Assembly (NCBI GenBank): GCA_947166355.1
Contig: CAMVDX010000025.1
Location: forward strand, 1 to 37,787
Reading direction: 5' to 3'
DNA from: an uncultured Treponema sp.
Lineage (GTDB): Bacteria; Spirochaetota; Spirochaetia; Treponematales; Treponemataceae
DNA: 37,787 nucleotides
How positions within the stretch are numbered: position 1 is the stretch's first letter; the number at the start of each line of letters is the position of its first letter. Under the pieces are notes generated by a model. The model had not been told where the DNA came from. It did no database searches and saw nothing but the letters and a program-made list of their open reading frames with translations. Position numbers and translations under genes: made by a program. Shown here one piece after another: positions 15,342 through 23,518 of this stretch.

Positions 15342-16589
15342 TTAATTAATATCTGTTACTCGTTCCATTGGAGAGAGAATCTCTGTTACACGTACACCGA
15401 AGTTTTCATCGATGACTACAACTTCTCCCTTTGCAATCTTTTTATGGTTTACAAGAATATCAACTGGTTCACCGGCAAGCTTATCAAGCTCAATAATTGT
15501 ACCTTCACCCATTCCAAGAATATCTTTAATGGTTTTCTTTGTACGACCGAGCTCTACAGTCATTTCCATGAATACGTCCATGATAAGACTAATATTGCCC
15601 TGTTCACCGGCATTCATGCCTGTCTGGAGATTCGGATACTGGAGCTGCTGAACGTTAGGAACATTCATTCCCATGTTAACACCCATATTCTGCGGCATTC
15701 CCATTCCCATACCGCCCATAGGCATCTGCATTCCCATATTAGGCATTCCGCCCATAGGCTGCTGCATACCCATACCGCCACCCATAGGCATTGCGCCGCC
15801 CATCTGTGGCATTGCTCCACCCATGGCAGCACCGCCCATTTGAGCTCCGCCCATTGCGGCACCACCCATACCCATTCCGCTTGCAGCGGCATTCATTCCA
15901 CCAAGATCTACTGGAGTAAGGCCGGCGCTGTCATCAGCACCACCGCCACCGAGAGCTTTTGTAAGACCTTCTGCAGCATCACCGCCAAGACATTCCCAAA
16001 GTGTATAGGCATTTCCATCATAAGTAAGCGGATAGCTTGAAAGAACAAAATCTCCCTGAGGGAACATAATCATAGCCTTTGACTCATTGAGAGTTTCAGG
16101 AGTTGCGTATCCAAGCCCAGATGCATTTCCCTTGCTTTCAACTTCTGTAATTTCTGCACTTATATGAGTTGCAATAAATTCAGAAACTACAGAAAGCACC
16201 ATATCATCAACTTCAGAAGCTTCTTCTGAACTTACAAGCTGGAAAATTTTAAGCGCAAATTCTGGTGACATAAGGTAAAGATGACTACCCTTTACGCCAG
16301 CATTATAGTCTGCATTAATTCCAATAACAACTTCAGGCAGCTTTGAAAGCACATGATCACGATTAGTCTGTTCAACTACCGGATTTTCACAGGTAAAAGT
16401 TACACTTGTTGTTTTATTAATATTCTCTTCCAGCTTTGGCTTAAGAGCATCTGCCATTGTCTGAAGAGTCGGAATATCAAAATGATATGTAGGACCGTTT
16501 CCTACATGACCTGAAGAATTAAGTCCATCTATAGCAACGCCCGAAAGCAAAGCATCAATTTCATCCTGCGAGATAGCACCATCACTCAT
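15342..16589 (-). CDS. fliY: Flagellar switch protein FliY (CheC-like plus FliN domain)
   Basis: A 415-residue switch protein. It opens with a CheY-P-binding type helix (ISQDEIDALL, 6-15) like that of FliM. Residues 30-200 form a CheC/FliY-type domain; at SEFIA (136-140) the usual E-x-x-N phosphatase pair reads E-x-x-A, so that site may be inactive. Residues 231-310 are an exceptional Met/Gly-rich linker (MGGAxMGGA-type repeats; DNA 15660-15899). The FliN/SpoA domain spans about 330-412 (DVFMEMTVELGRTKKTIKDI, then GEPVDILVNHKKIAKGEVVV). It forms the C-ring with FliM, controlling rotation direction. The start overlaps the end of fliM by 8 bases. Confidence 0.9.
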   Translation of the reverse strand: MSDGAISQDEIDALLSGVAIDGLNSSGHVGNGPTYHFDIPTLQTMADALKPKLEENINKTTSVTFTCENPVVEQTNRDHVLSKLPEVVIGINADYNAGVKGSHLYLMSPEFALKIFQLVSSEEASEVDDMVLSVVSEFIATHISAEITEVESKGNASGLGYATPETLNESKAMIMFPQGDFVLSSYPLTYDGNAYTLWECLGGDAAEGLTKALGGGGADDSAGLTPVDLGGMNAAASGMGMGGAAMGGAQMGGAAMGGAMPQMGGAMPMGGGMGMQQPMGGMPNMGMQMPMGGMGMGMPQNMGVNMGMNVPNVQQLQYPNLQTGMNAGEQGNISLIMDVFMEMTVELGRTKKTIKDILGMGEGTIIELDKLAGEPVDILVNHKKIAKGEVVVIDENFGVRVTEILSPMERVTDIN

Positions 16590-17619
16590 ACGTTTCGTCT
16601 CCTTCTACAGAAAGCTCTTCAAATTCGTCTGATTCAACGCTTTCAATCTTTCCTGTAATTTGAACTGCCATTTTTTTACCGACAACACCAGGCTGACAGT
16701 AAAACTTTTTCTTATTTCCAACGCTAAGTGTCAAAGGATCTCCCACCTTAACACTTGAAAGACGCACAACATCACCACAGCGCAGCGAAAGTACATCTTT
16801 AATAGGTAAATTTATGGTTCCAATTTCAGCAACAACGTCCATATCAACAGAAGTAAGCTGCTGTTTAATAGTTCCCAGATATTGAGTAGTAGAACTCTTT
16901 CTTACAGATGAGAACCAGAACTGTGAAGAAAGCTTTGAAATAATCGGTTCAAGAACAAGATAAGGAATACAGAAGTTCATCATTCCTTCCTCATCACCGA
17001 CCTTAGTTTCCAGAGTTACAAGCACAACCATTTCTGTAGGCGGTACAATCTGTGCAAACTGAGGGTTTGTTTCAATCTGAGCAAAGCGAGGACGGAGGTC
17101 AATTACCTGAGTCCAGGCTTCACGGATATTTGCAAGAATACGAACAATAACTGTTTCCATTACTTCCTGTTCAATATCTGTAAGGTCGCGGTTTTTGTTT
17201 CCTGTTGTGGCTCCACGTCCACCAAAAAGACGGTCAATCATACAGAAGGTAATTGCCGGGTCAATTTCGAGTACGGCATTACCCTTCAACGGATCCATAT
17301 TTATAACGGCAAGAGTTGTAGGAGTCGGAATAGAACGGATAAATTCCTCGTATGTAAGCTGGTCTACCGAGGCAACGTGTACATGTACCAGAGAACGCAG
17401 CTGAGCAGAAAGAGATGTCGTTGTTAAACGCGCAAAGGTCTCATGCATATTTGAGACCGTACGCAGCTGTTCCTTTGAAAACTTGTCAGGACGCTTAAAG
17501 TCGTAAATCTTTATTTTGCGGGCACTATTGACCGGCTTAAAGTCATCTGCTTCGGAATCACCCGAACTGATGGCCGTAAGAAGCTGGTCAATTTCGTCCT
17601 GTGACAGAACTTCGTTCAT
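16582..17619 (-). CDS. fliM: Flagellar motor switch protein FliM
   Basis: A 345-residue C-ring protein. The N-terminal LSQDEIDQLL (5-14) is the CheY-phosphate docking helix. The middle domain includes IKIYDFKRPDKFSKEQLRTV and LFGGRGATTGNKNRDLTDIE, containing the GGxG region that contacts FliG. The C-terminal SpoA domain (about 255-330) contains DVLSLRCGDVVRLSSV and binds FliN/FliY. ATG at 17619 follows AAAGGAAGAG. It is 17 bases after fliL and overlaps fliY by 8 bases. All expected parts are present and the length is typical. Confidence 0.95.
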   Translation of the reverse strand: MNEVLSQDEIDQLLTAISSGDSEADDFKPVNSARKIKIYDFKRPDKFSKEQLRTVSNMHETFARLTTTSLSAQLRSLVHVHVASVDQLTYEEFIRSIPTPTTLAVINMDPLKGNAVLEIDPAITFCMIDRLFGGRGATTGNKNRDLTDIEQEVMETVIVRILANIREAWTQVIDLRPRFAQIETNPQFAQIVPPTEMVVLVTLETKVGDEEGMMNFCIPYLVLEPIISKLSSQFWFSSVRKSSTTQYLGTIKQQLTSVDMDVVAEIGTINLPIKDVLSLRCGDVVRLSSVKVGDPLTLSVGNKKKFYCQPGVVGKKMAVQITGKIESVESDEFEELSVEGDETYE

Positions 17620-17636
17620 TCAACTCTTCCTTTTTA

Positions 17637-18191
17637 TTAATTTTGCTCTATGACGTCTTTCTGCTGAAATACAACATCACGGATACGAGAACTTGAAAGA
17701 ATCTTATCATTGATTCCATTCTTAATCTCGTTTTCCAAAGCATCTTCATTATTCGTATTTCTAAGCTCTGCAGCTGTCTTGCCGCTAAAGTAACGGCGTA
17801 AGAAAGCTTTAAGCTCAACTGTACGCTGGGTAATTTCTGTAGAAGTAGCTTTATCATCTTTCTTATAGGCAAGAGCCACATCTACACGAACTGTAGCAGG
17901 AGGTTCATCACAGGTTGTAGTCTGAATTATTCCCAATGAAGTATACCAGTCATAAATTTCTCGCTGACCGGAAACATATTCTTCTGATGTAGGGATTGCG
18001 GTTACCTGAGTAGAATTTTTACTTGTTATCTTAACAGTTACAACAACTACTACAACAATAACAATGATTGCAGCAAGTCCGATAATTATCCATTTTAAGA
18101 GGCCAGATAAAAGTCCGCCAATACCACGTTTTTTTTCTGGCGCAGTTCCAGCACCACCCTCATCGAGGTTGATTTCATCATCGTCTGCCAT
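17637..18191 (-). CDS. fliL: Flagellar basal body-associated protein FliL
   Basis: A 184-residue protein with a short acidic cytoplasmic start (MADDDEINLDEGG), one strongly hydrophobic membrane helix (about 34-54, mostly Ile/Val) and a periplasmic domain. That domain holds the FliL-type strand PATVRVDVALAYKKDD and the helix around TQRTVELKAFLRRYFSGKTA. FliL associates with the stator and, in spirochaetes, affects stator assembly and periplasmic flagellar orientation. ATG at 18191 follows GGGAGGAATAAAAGGCT. The gene lies 105 bases after motB, in a gap that carries a small hairpin. Confidence 0.9.
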   Translation of the reverse strand: MADDDEINLDEGGAGTAPEKKRGIGGLLSGLLKWIIIGLAAIIVIVVVVVVTVKITSKNSTQVTAIPTSEEYVSGQREIYDWYTSLGIIQTTTCDEPPATVRVDVALAYKKDDKATSTEITQRTVELKAFLRRYFSGKTAAELRNTNNEDALENEIKNGINDKILSSSRIRDVVFQQKDVIEQN

Positions 18192-18266
18192 AGCCTTTTA
18201 TTCCTCCCAAATCTACGTCTGATCAAAGCACGCTTTACTAAAAGCCTTAACTCAGCCGTTTGCCAT

Positions 18267-18285
18267 GTTGAAAGACAGTTTCAAC
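18267..18285. repeat. Small hairpin between motB and fliL
   Basis: A perfect 7-bp stem with 5-base loop (gttgaaa-gacag-tttcaac) lies in the 105-bp gap 18192-18296. No U-run follows it on the minus strand. It may modulate stability or expression of the mRNA between motB and fliL; no other feature is seen in this gap. Confidence 0.35.
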
Positions 18286-18296
18286 TTAGCATAACA

Positions 18297-19025
18297 TTAA
18301 AAGTGTCCTTCGTCTAGGATAATAATATCCACGCGCCTGTTGTAAGCACGACCTTCTGCCGTGTCATTGGAAAACTTTGGTCTAGTATCCGAATATCCGG
18401 CAACAGAAAAATCGTTTTCCCTTACTCCATAATCGGCTAAATAATGAAGAACATTAACAGCTCTTGTAGCAGAAAGCTCCCAATTGCTTGGAAAAATAGA
18501 ATTTTCTGCCACCGGAGTATTATCCGTATGACCTTCTATACGGAAACGCCTGCCTTTTAATTCATCAGAACGGAAAAAATCCGCAAGACGAAGCAGAGTC
18601 TCACGAGTGTCATTTATATTAAGCTCAGCACTTCCCTCTTCAAAAAAGTTATCTGAAAGAAGTGTGATAATAAGTCCGCGTTCATCACTTGTAATAGTAA
18701 TTTTATTTGATTTTACATCAGGCGCAAAAAGACTTACAGCCTTTTTCTTTGCCAAACCAAGGGAACGGCCTTTTTCAAGAGATGGAAGTGAGTTTATATT
18801 ATTTCCCAAATCAGAAAGCTGACCCGCAGACAGAGAAAGACCACCCGAAGTAGTTTCTGTTTCCTGCATCTGCAAACTCTGAGTAATAGTCGCCATCTGT
18901 GTAACATCAATTTCAGACGGGTTATAAAGCATAACGAAGAAGCAGAGCATGAGGGTAATCATGTCACCATAGGTACCAAGCCAGGCGGTTGATGGTTTTT
19001 CAGGCTGTTTCGCTTTCTTTCCCAT
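18297..19025 (-). CDS. motB: Flagellar stator protein MotB
   Basis: A 242-residue stator protein. It has a basic cytoplasmic start, then one membrane helix (about 16-37, starting [20 protein letters not shown]) carrying the proton-binding Asp21. The C-terminal OmpA-like peptidoglycan-binding domain (about 105-240) has the signature [12 protein letters not shown], followed by [16 protein letters not shown] and a final NRRVDIIIL. The plug/linker region lies between. With MotA it forms the torque generator. ATG at 19025 follows GGAAAGGGATT; the gene begins 33 bases after motA. Confidence 0.94.
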   Translation of the reverse strand: MGKKAKQPEKPSTAWLGTYGDMITLMLCFFVMLYNPSEIDVTQMATITQSLQMQETETTSGGLSLSAGQLSDLGNNINSLPSLEKGRSLGLAKKKAVSLFAPDVKSNKITITSDERGLIITLLSDNFFEEGSAELNINDTRETLLRLADFFRSDELKGRRFRIEGHTDNTPVAENSIFPSNWELSATRAVNVLHYLADYGVRENDFSVAGYSDTRPKFSNDTAEGRAYNRRVDIIILDEGHF

Positions 19026-19058
19026 TTTTTCTATTTAATCCCTTTCCAATCTTAAAAA

Positions 19059-19841
19059 CTAGTCCTTCAAAACATCAGCTTCAATAGCCTTTCTTGTAAC
19101 AGGATCAAGATAAGTAAGAAGCTTCTGAGCCATAATACGAGGGTTTTCACCGGCCTGAATGGCAAGTACACCTTCGATAATCATTTCTTTTGAACGCATT
19201 TCTAAAGCATTCTGATTAGCAAGCTTTGTAGAGAACGGAGTAATCAACCAGTTGGCCATCATAGATCCGTAAAGTGTTGTAATCAAAGCAACGGCCATGT
19301 TAGGACCGAGGGAAGATTTATCTTCAAGGTTGTTCAACATACCAATAAGACCAAGTACGGTACCCATCATACCAAAACCAGGTGCGAATCCTGCCCATGC
19401 GTTGATAAGACCAATCCATTCCATATGGCGGTTTTCAACCTGAGTCATTTCGTTTTCCATGATTGCACGAATGATGTTACCGTCAGTACCATCTACTACA
19501 AGACGAAGTCCCATTTTCATAAATGGATCTTCAAGATCATCAAGACCATCTTCAAGGGCAAGAATACCTTCACGGCGTGCCTTTTCAGAAAGTGCCTGCA
19601 TATTTATTACGATATTTTTTTCACCGAAGTCAGGAACCTTAAAAGCCTTAGCCATAATCTTAAACATACCAAGGGCTTTTTTTAAAGGAGCGGCAATGAA
19701 CATGGCAAAGTAAGAACCGCCGATAGTCATGAAAACAGACGGGATATCAATAATTCCGCCTAACGTACCACCTGATGTCAATACAGACATGACGATCATG
19801 GCTGCACCACCGACAATACCCAATATACTTGCTATATCCAT
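19059..19841 (-). CDS. motA: Flagellar stator protein MotA
   Basis: A 260-residue protein with four membrane helices (about 2-22, 33-52, 146-169, 182-203). A cytoplasmic loop carries the FliG-contacting charged segment ALSEKARREGILALE (83-97, with conserved Arg89/Arg90 and Glu97). Helix 3 contains AGFAPGFGMMGTVLG with the conserved Pro154; helix 4 is followed by TPFSTKLANQNALE. ATG at 19841 shares its A with the TAA of flbD (TAATG) and is preceded by AGAGG. MotA and MotB convert ion flow to torque. Confidence 0.95.
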   Translation of the reverse strand: MDIASILGIVGGAAMIVMSVLTSGGTLGGIIDIPSVFMTIGGSYFAMFIAAPLKKALGMFKIMAKAFKVPDFGEKNIVINMQALSEKARREGILALEDGLDDLEDPFMKMGLRLVVDGTDGNIIRAIMENEMTQVENRHMEWIGLINAWAGFAPGFGMMGTVLGLIGMLNNLEDKSSLGPNMAVALITTLYGSMMANWLITPFSTKLANQNALEMRSKEMIIEGVLAIQAGENPRIMAQKLLTYLDPVTRKAIEADVLKD

Positions 19842-20041
19842 TACAAGACCTCTTGTCTCTCAATACCGATATCTCTCCGGTATTTAATTATTTTTTCAAT
19901 TAGATCTTCTGGGGAATTTTTGACAATGATTTTACGCCCTGACAGCATAGTAAGTGTCAGGTCAGGAGTAGATTCCATACTTTCAATCATGTGCGGATTC
20001 ACCCAATATTTTTTCCCATCTAACCGCATTACATCAATCAT
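19841..20041 (-). CDS. flbD: FlbD-family flagellar protein
   Basis: A small cytosolic protein of about 66 residues in the FlbD/SwrD family (MIDVMRLDGKKYWVNPHMIE, then TPDLTLTMLSGRKIIVKNSP). SwrD of Bacillus increases motor torque; the spirochaete role is not defined. I choose ATG 20041 over the upstream in-frame start at 20101, because the extra 20 residues would be a run of Lys/Ile read from AT-rich promoter DNA. The ATG at 20029 (MRLDG) is a further option. A promoter lies directly upstream, making flbD the first gene of the local transcript. It overlaps motA by one base. Usual spirochaete neighbours flgD and flgE are not next to it here. Confidence 0.87.
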   Translation of the reverse strand: MIDVMRLDGKKYWVNPHMIESMESTPDLTLTMLSGRKIIVKNSPEDLIEKIIKYRRDIGIERQEVL

Positions 20042-20060
20042 ATGTTTTAAACTTATTATA

Positions 20061-20088
20061 ATTATAATCTTTTTTTTGTAGATTTCAA
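20061..20088 (-). promoter_or_regulatory. Sigma-70-like promoter at the head of the flagellar cluster
   Basis: Minus-strand TTGAAA (20088-20083), 16-base spacer, then TATAAT (20066-20061). Expected transcription start is near 20054, which leaves only about 13 bases before the ATG at 20041 and no clear Shine-Dalgarno. The flanks are very AT-rich, so chance matches are possible, but the same box pair occurs at two other well-placed sites. The rest of 20089-20224 is AT-rich DNA between divergent genes with no other convincing site; no sigma-28 box is seen there. Confidence 0.45.
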
Positions 20089-20224
20089 TTATTATTTTCA
20101 TTATATGAGAAAATTTAGCGTTTTTTTACCGATTTTTTGCATTTTTTTAATAATTTTTTATTATAACAAAAAGATATAATTACAAAATCCTTATCATACG
20201 GTATAGTATAAAAAGGTATAAAAA

Positions 20225-20944
20225 ATGAACAGTACACCTTACATTCATATAATTGAAGATGAAGAATCGATATCAAAACTGATTACTCTATATCTTGCAA
20301 AAGAAAAGATGGATTCAAAGGCTTTTTTTAATGCAGAAGATGCGCTGCAAGAACTCAATTCTGGAAAACAGCCGAATCTTATTATACTTGACTTAAACCT
20401 TCCTGGAATGAGCGGTTTTGATTTTCTTGAAGAACTCAAGAAAAAATATCAGAAAGACATTCCTTCTGTTATGATTCTTTCTGCACGCGATACCGATGAA
20501 GACATTATTCAAGGTCTTGGCTACGGAGCAGATGATTTTGTCACAAAGCCCTTTTCACCTGGTGTACTTATGGCAAGAATTAAAGCCAACCTTCGCCGTC
20601 AGAGCTTTAATCTTGAAAAAATGGAAGATTATATTCAGTTCGGAAATTATACACTTTTACTCGGAAGCTGCGTACTTAAAAAGAACGGACAGAAAATTTC
20701 TCTTTCTTCGAAGGAATATGAAGTTCTTGAATTTCTTGTAAAAAATGCGGGACAGGTAGTTTCACCGGAAAAAATCTATCAGAATGTATGGAAGGTTGAA
20801 TACGGTGACATGACGGCTGTTGCTGTTTATGTACAGAGACTACGTAAAAAGATTGAAGAAAATCCTTCTGATTGCCAGTACATAAAAACAGAATTCGGTA
20901 AGGGTTATATTTTTTCAGATAAATCTGTAACCCACAAGATTTAG
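20225..20944 (+). CDS. OmpR/PhoB-family response regulator
   Basis: A 239-residue two-component regulator. The receiver domain (1-120) has the acidic pair E11/D12 in IIEDEESI, the phosphoacceptor Asp56 in LIILDLNLPGMSGFDFL, Ser86 in ILSARD and Lys108 in FVTKPFSP. The C-terminal winged-helix domain (about 138-235) contains LSSKEYEVLEFLVKNAGQVV and VAVYVQRLRKKIEENP, the OmpR-type DNA-recognition helix. ATG at 20225 has AAGG upstream. It stops one base before the kinase gene, so the pair is co-transcribed. It is divergent from the flagellar cluster, which makes that cluster a possible target, but no operator is recognised and the signal is unknown. Confidence 0.92.
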   Translation: MNSTPYIHIIEDEESISKLITLYLAKEKMDSKAFFNAEDALQELNSGKQPNLIILDLNLPGMSGFDFLEELKKKYQKDIPSVMILSARDTDEDIIQGLGYGADDFVTKPFSPGVLMARIKANLRRQSFNLEKMEDYIQFGNYTLLLGSCVLKKNGQKISLSSKEYEVLEFLVKNAGQVVSPEKIYQNVWKVEYGDMTAVAVYVQRLRKKIEENPSDCQYIKTEFGKGYIFSDKSVTHKI

Positions 20945-20945
20945 T

Positions 20946-22316
20946 ATGAAAATAAAAAAACAGTTTATATTTCTTTCATTTCTGATTATTTCAATTCCAA
21001 TTCTCTGTTCTATTTTCTTACTTATACACACATATATTCATTCTCCAAACCGATATCTCTTAAAAGGTTCTGTAAAACTGGAAAAACAGGATTTTTCATC
21101 TCTTAACAAAACCGACATCGAAAGTATTGAACGTTCTCTAAAATTACTTCCTAAAGATGTTGAAGCCCTTATATGGCTTCCTTCTGAAAAAAAAGTTGTC
21201 TATTCAACAATGCAAGAAATTCCTGTTGGAGAAAACCTTGAAAGAAGTGAAATATGGAATTACGTATCAAAAACCTCTAATGAATACTTTTATCAATTTT
21301 CAACTTTTCCGACTAAAACTCCGGCTACAATACTTATTACAAGACTTCCAAGAAAGCGGATTAATACAGAAAAAAATACAATACTTTATCTGAAAGTTCT
21401 TCTGCTTATCATTTTAATTGTAATTATAAGCCTCATACTTACTACCTTTATTTCAAGGAACATTTTTAAAGGTCTGAACAAAATTGAAATCTCAAGTTCA
21501 CAACTAGCAGAAGGAAAACTAGACCAGGCAATAATTACAGAACAGTCAGAAAAAGATCAGAATGAGTTTATTACCATACTTCAAAGTCTCGAAAAGATGC
21601 GCTGTGAGCTTCTTGAAATACAGAAACGAAAAAACAATTTTATTATGGGTATCAGCCATGATTTGCGCACTCCCGTAGCAGTAATTAAAGGTTATTCAGA
21701 AGCCATTCAGGATAATGTAATTACAGAAAAATCAGAAATCAAAAATTCCCTTGAACTGATTAATCAGAAAGCTGCACAGCTTGAAAGCATGATTGATACT
21801 CTTATAAACTTCATGAAGCTCAATGACACAGAAATCAAAGAGCAGCTTGTGCCAAACTCCATCACAAAGCTTATAAAAGATTTTGCAAAATATACCGAGG
21901 TTACCGGAACTATATTTAAGCGAAGAATTCAGACTAACATTCACCTTGAAAGAGACATACAAATTCCTCTTAACGAACAGCTTGTACAGCGTTCTTTTGA
22001 AAATCTTTTCAGTAATGCAATAAGATACACCCGGGAAAATGATTTGATTGAAATTAAAGCTCAGGAGAAAATCCAGAAAGGAAATAATTTTATAATTCTT
22101 CAGATAAAAGACAGCGGATACGGAATTGAAAAAAAAGATTTAGATTATATTTTTGATCTTTTTTACAGAGGTTCAAACTCAAGACACGAAGAAGGAATGG
22201 GAATAGGATTAGCCGTTGTAAAAAACATTATGAAAACTCACGGCTGGGAAATTTCAGTACAGTCACAAAAAGGCCGCGGCACCTGTTTTACCATAAAGAT
22301 TCCATTCAACGAATAA
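20946..22316 (+). CDS. Sensor histidine kinase
   Basis: A 456-residue membrane sensor. It has membrane helices at about 6-30 and 147-170 enclosing a periplasmic sensor domain of about 115 residues with no recognised fold, then a HAMP-like segment (171-225). The DHp helix has phosphoacceptor His238 in FIMGISHDLRTPVAVIKGYS. The HATPase domain has its N box in FENLFSNAIRYTREND, G1 in DSGYGIEKKDLDYIF, an F box at DLFYRG and G2 in GMGIGLAVVKNIM. It should phosphorylate the response regulator encoded one base upstream. Its TAA is directly adjacent to the hemW stop on the other strand, leaving no room for a terminator. Confidence 0.93.
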   Translation: MKIKKQFIFLSFLIISIPILCSIFLLIHTYIHSPNRYLLKGSVKLEKQDFSSLNKTDIESIERSLKLLPKDVEALIWLPSEKKVVYSTMQEIPVGENLERSEIWNYVSKTSNEYFYQFSTFPTKTPATILITRLPRKRINTEKNTILYLKVLLLIILIVIISLILTTFISRNIFKGLNKIEISSSQLAEGKLDQAIITEQSEKDQNEFITILQSLEKMRCELLEIQKRKNNFIMGISHDLRTPVAVIKGYSEAIQDNVITEKSEIKNSLELINQKAAQLESMIDTLINFMKLNDTEIKEQLVPNSITKLIKDFAKYTEVTGTIFKRRIQTNIHLERDIQIPLNEQLVQRSFENLFSNAIRYTRENDLIEIKAQEKIQKGNNFIILQIKDSGYGIEKKDLDYIFDLFYRGSNSRHEEGMGIGLAVVKNIMKTHGWEISVQSQKGRGTCFTIKIPFNE

Positions 22317-23507
22317 TTAACAAAGCTCTTCTAAAAATCTGTTCAAAAACAACATACCGCTCCGGCTCATAGAATAAAAGCACTCTATTTCGCCATTCTT
22401 GTTCTTAATATTTTTCCGCCTGCAAAGCCCCTTACTCTCCCATTTCTCAAAAACTGAAAGAAAACTCTCTGGAAGAGCTTTTCCAAAAGCCCTGAAATAA
22501 TCCGCGTCAGAAATTCCACAAGTTTTTCGAAGTCCCATCATAAAAAACTCAAATTCAGAAGTTAAAACGTCTACCGTTTCCCCTGTTTGAGGAATTAAAT
22601 CATAAACATCTGGTAATGTACTCCAGAAATCAATATATTCCTGAATATTTACGGTATCTGTCCAGCGAAATGCACTTCCGTCTTTATTATAAATTGATCC
22701 CGTAGCCCCGCTTCCGCACCCTATATAATTTTCATGATTCCAGTAGCCAAGATTATGACGGCACTCTTTACCTTCTTTACAGAAATTTGAAACTTCATAC
22801 CACTCATATCCATGTTTTTCCAGAAAATCACGTCCTGAAAGCCAGAGCTTATCTGCTTCATCAAAATCATAATCAAGGGCGCCAGAATTCAGTTGTTTTC
22901 CAAATGGAGTATTATCTTCAAAGGTCAGCGAATAAAAAGAAATATGATCAGGATTTACAGAGCAGACTTTTTCAAGTGAAGACATAAGCGCTTTTTCATC
23001 ATCACAAGGAAGTGCCGAAATTAAATCTACAGAAACCTCCCCTTTCCACAAATCACGAAGCAGAAAAAGAGCTCTTTCATTAGCAGCAGAATCTGCACGA
23101 CGGCAAGCCTTTTTTAACGCTGAATCATTCATGCTCTGAATTCCGCAGGATATTCTGTTTACGCCACATTCATTAAGGCATTCAAGCAATTGTTCAGATA
23201 CATCATCCGGATTAACCTCTACGGTAATTTCCGCTTCTTGTGAAAGAACACCACTTTTTTTTATTGCAGAAAAAAGTTTTTTGAACTGTTCACCAGAAAG
23301 AATACTCGGAGTTCCCCCTCCAATGTAAACAGTTTCAAGTTTCTGGACTTTATGATAATTAAGACGAAAAGAAATTTCATTGCAGAGTGCATCAAGATAA
23401 CTTTCGGGAACAGGCTTATCCGCACTGAGATTTTTTACCGGTCTGCTGAAAAAATCGCAGTAGGCACACTTTGAGATACAAAAAGGTATGTGTATATAAA
23501 GAAGCAT
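22317..23507 (-). CDS. hemW: Radical SAM heme chaperone HemW (HemN-like)
   Basis: A 396-residue radical SAM protein. The cluster motif is at the very start: PFCISKCAYC gives Cys10, Cys14 and Cys17, the HemW/HemN spacing CxxxCxxC. It continues with VYIGGGTPSIL, the EVNPDDVSEQLL and GVNRISCGIQSM segments of the barrel, and HNLGYWNHENYIGCGSGATG typical of HemW. HemW binds heme and hands it to respiratory proteins rather than acting as coproporphyrinogen oxidase; HemW proteins also lack the extra HemN N-terminal region, as seen here. It sits 11 bases after the signal peptidase gene. Its stop is back to back with that of the histidine kinase. Confidence 0.88.
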   Translation of the reverse strand: MLLYIHIPFCISKCAYCDFFSRPVKNLSADKPVPESYLDALCNEISFRLNYHKVQKLETVYIGGGTPSILSGEQFKKLFSAIKKSGVLSQEAEITVEVNPDDVSEQLLECLNECGVNRISCGIQSMNDSALKKACRRADSAANERALFLLRDLWKGEVSVDLISALPCDDEKALMSSLEKVCSVNPDHISFYSLTFEDNTPFGKQLNSGALDYDFDEADKLWLSGRDFLEKHGYEWYEVSNFCKEGKECRHNLGYWNHENYIGCGSGATGSIYNKDGSAFRWTDTVNIQEYIDFWSTLPDVYDLIPQTGETVDVLTSEFEFFMMGLRKTCGISDADYFRAFGKALPESFLSVFEKWESKGLCRRKNIKNKNGEIECFYSMSRSGMLFLNRFLEELC

Positions 23508-23518
23508 TCTATAACGGA

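Noticed and set aside
15339..16040. A plus-strand open frame rich in His opposite fliY
   Set aside because: It is the antisense of the Met/Gly repeat linker and of the CheC-like domain; fliY is certain on the other strand.
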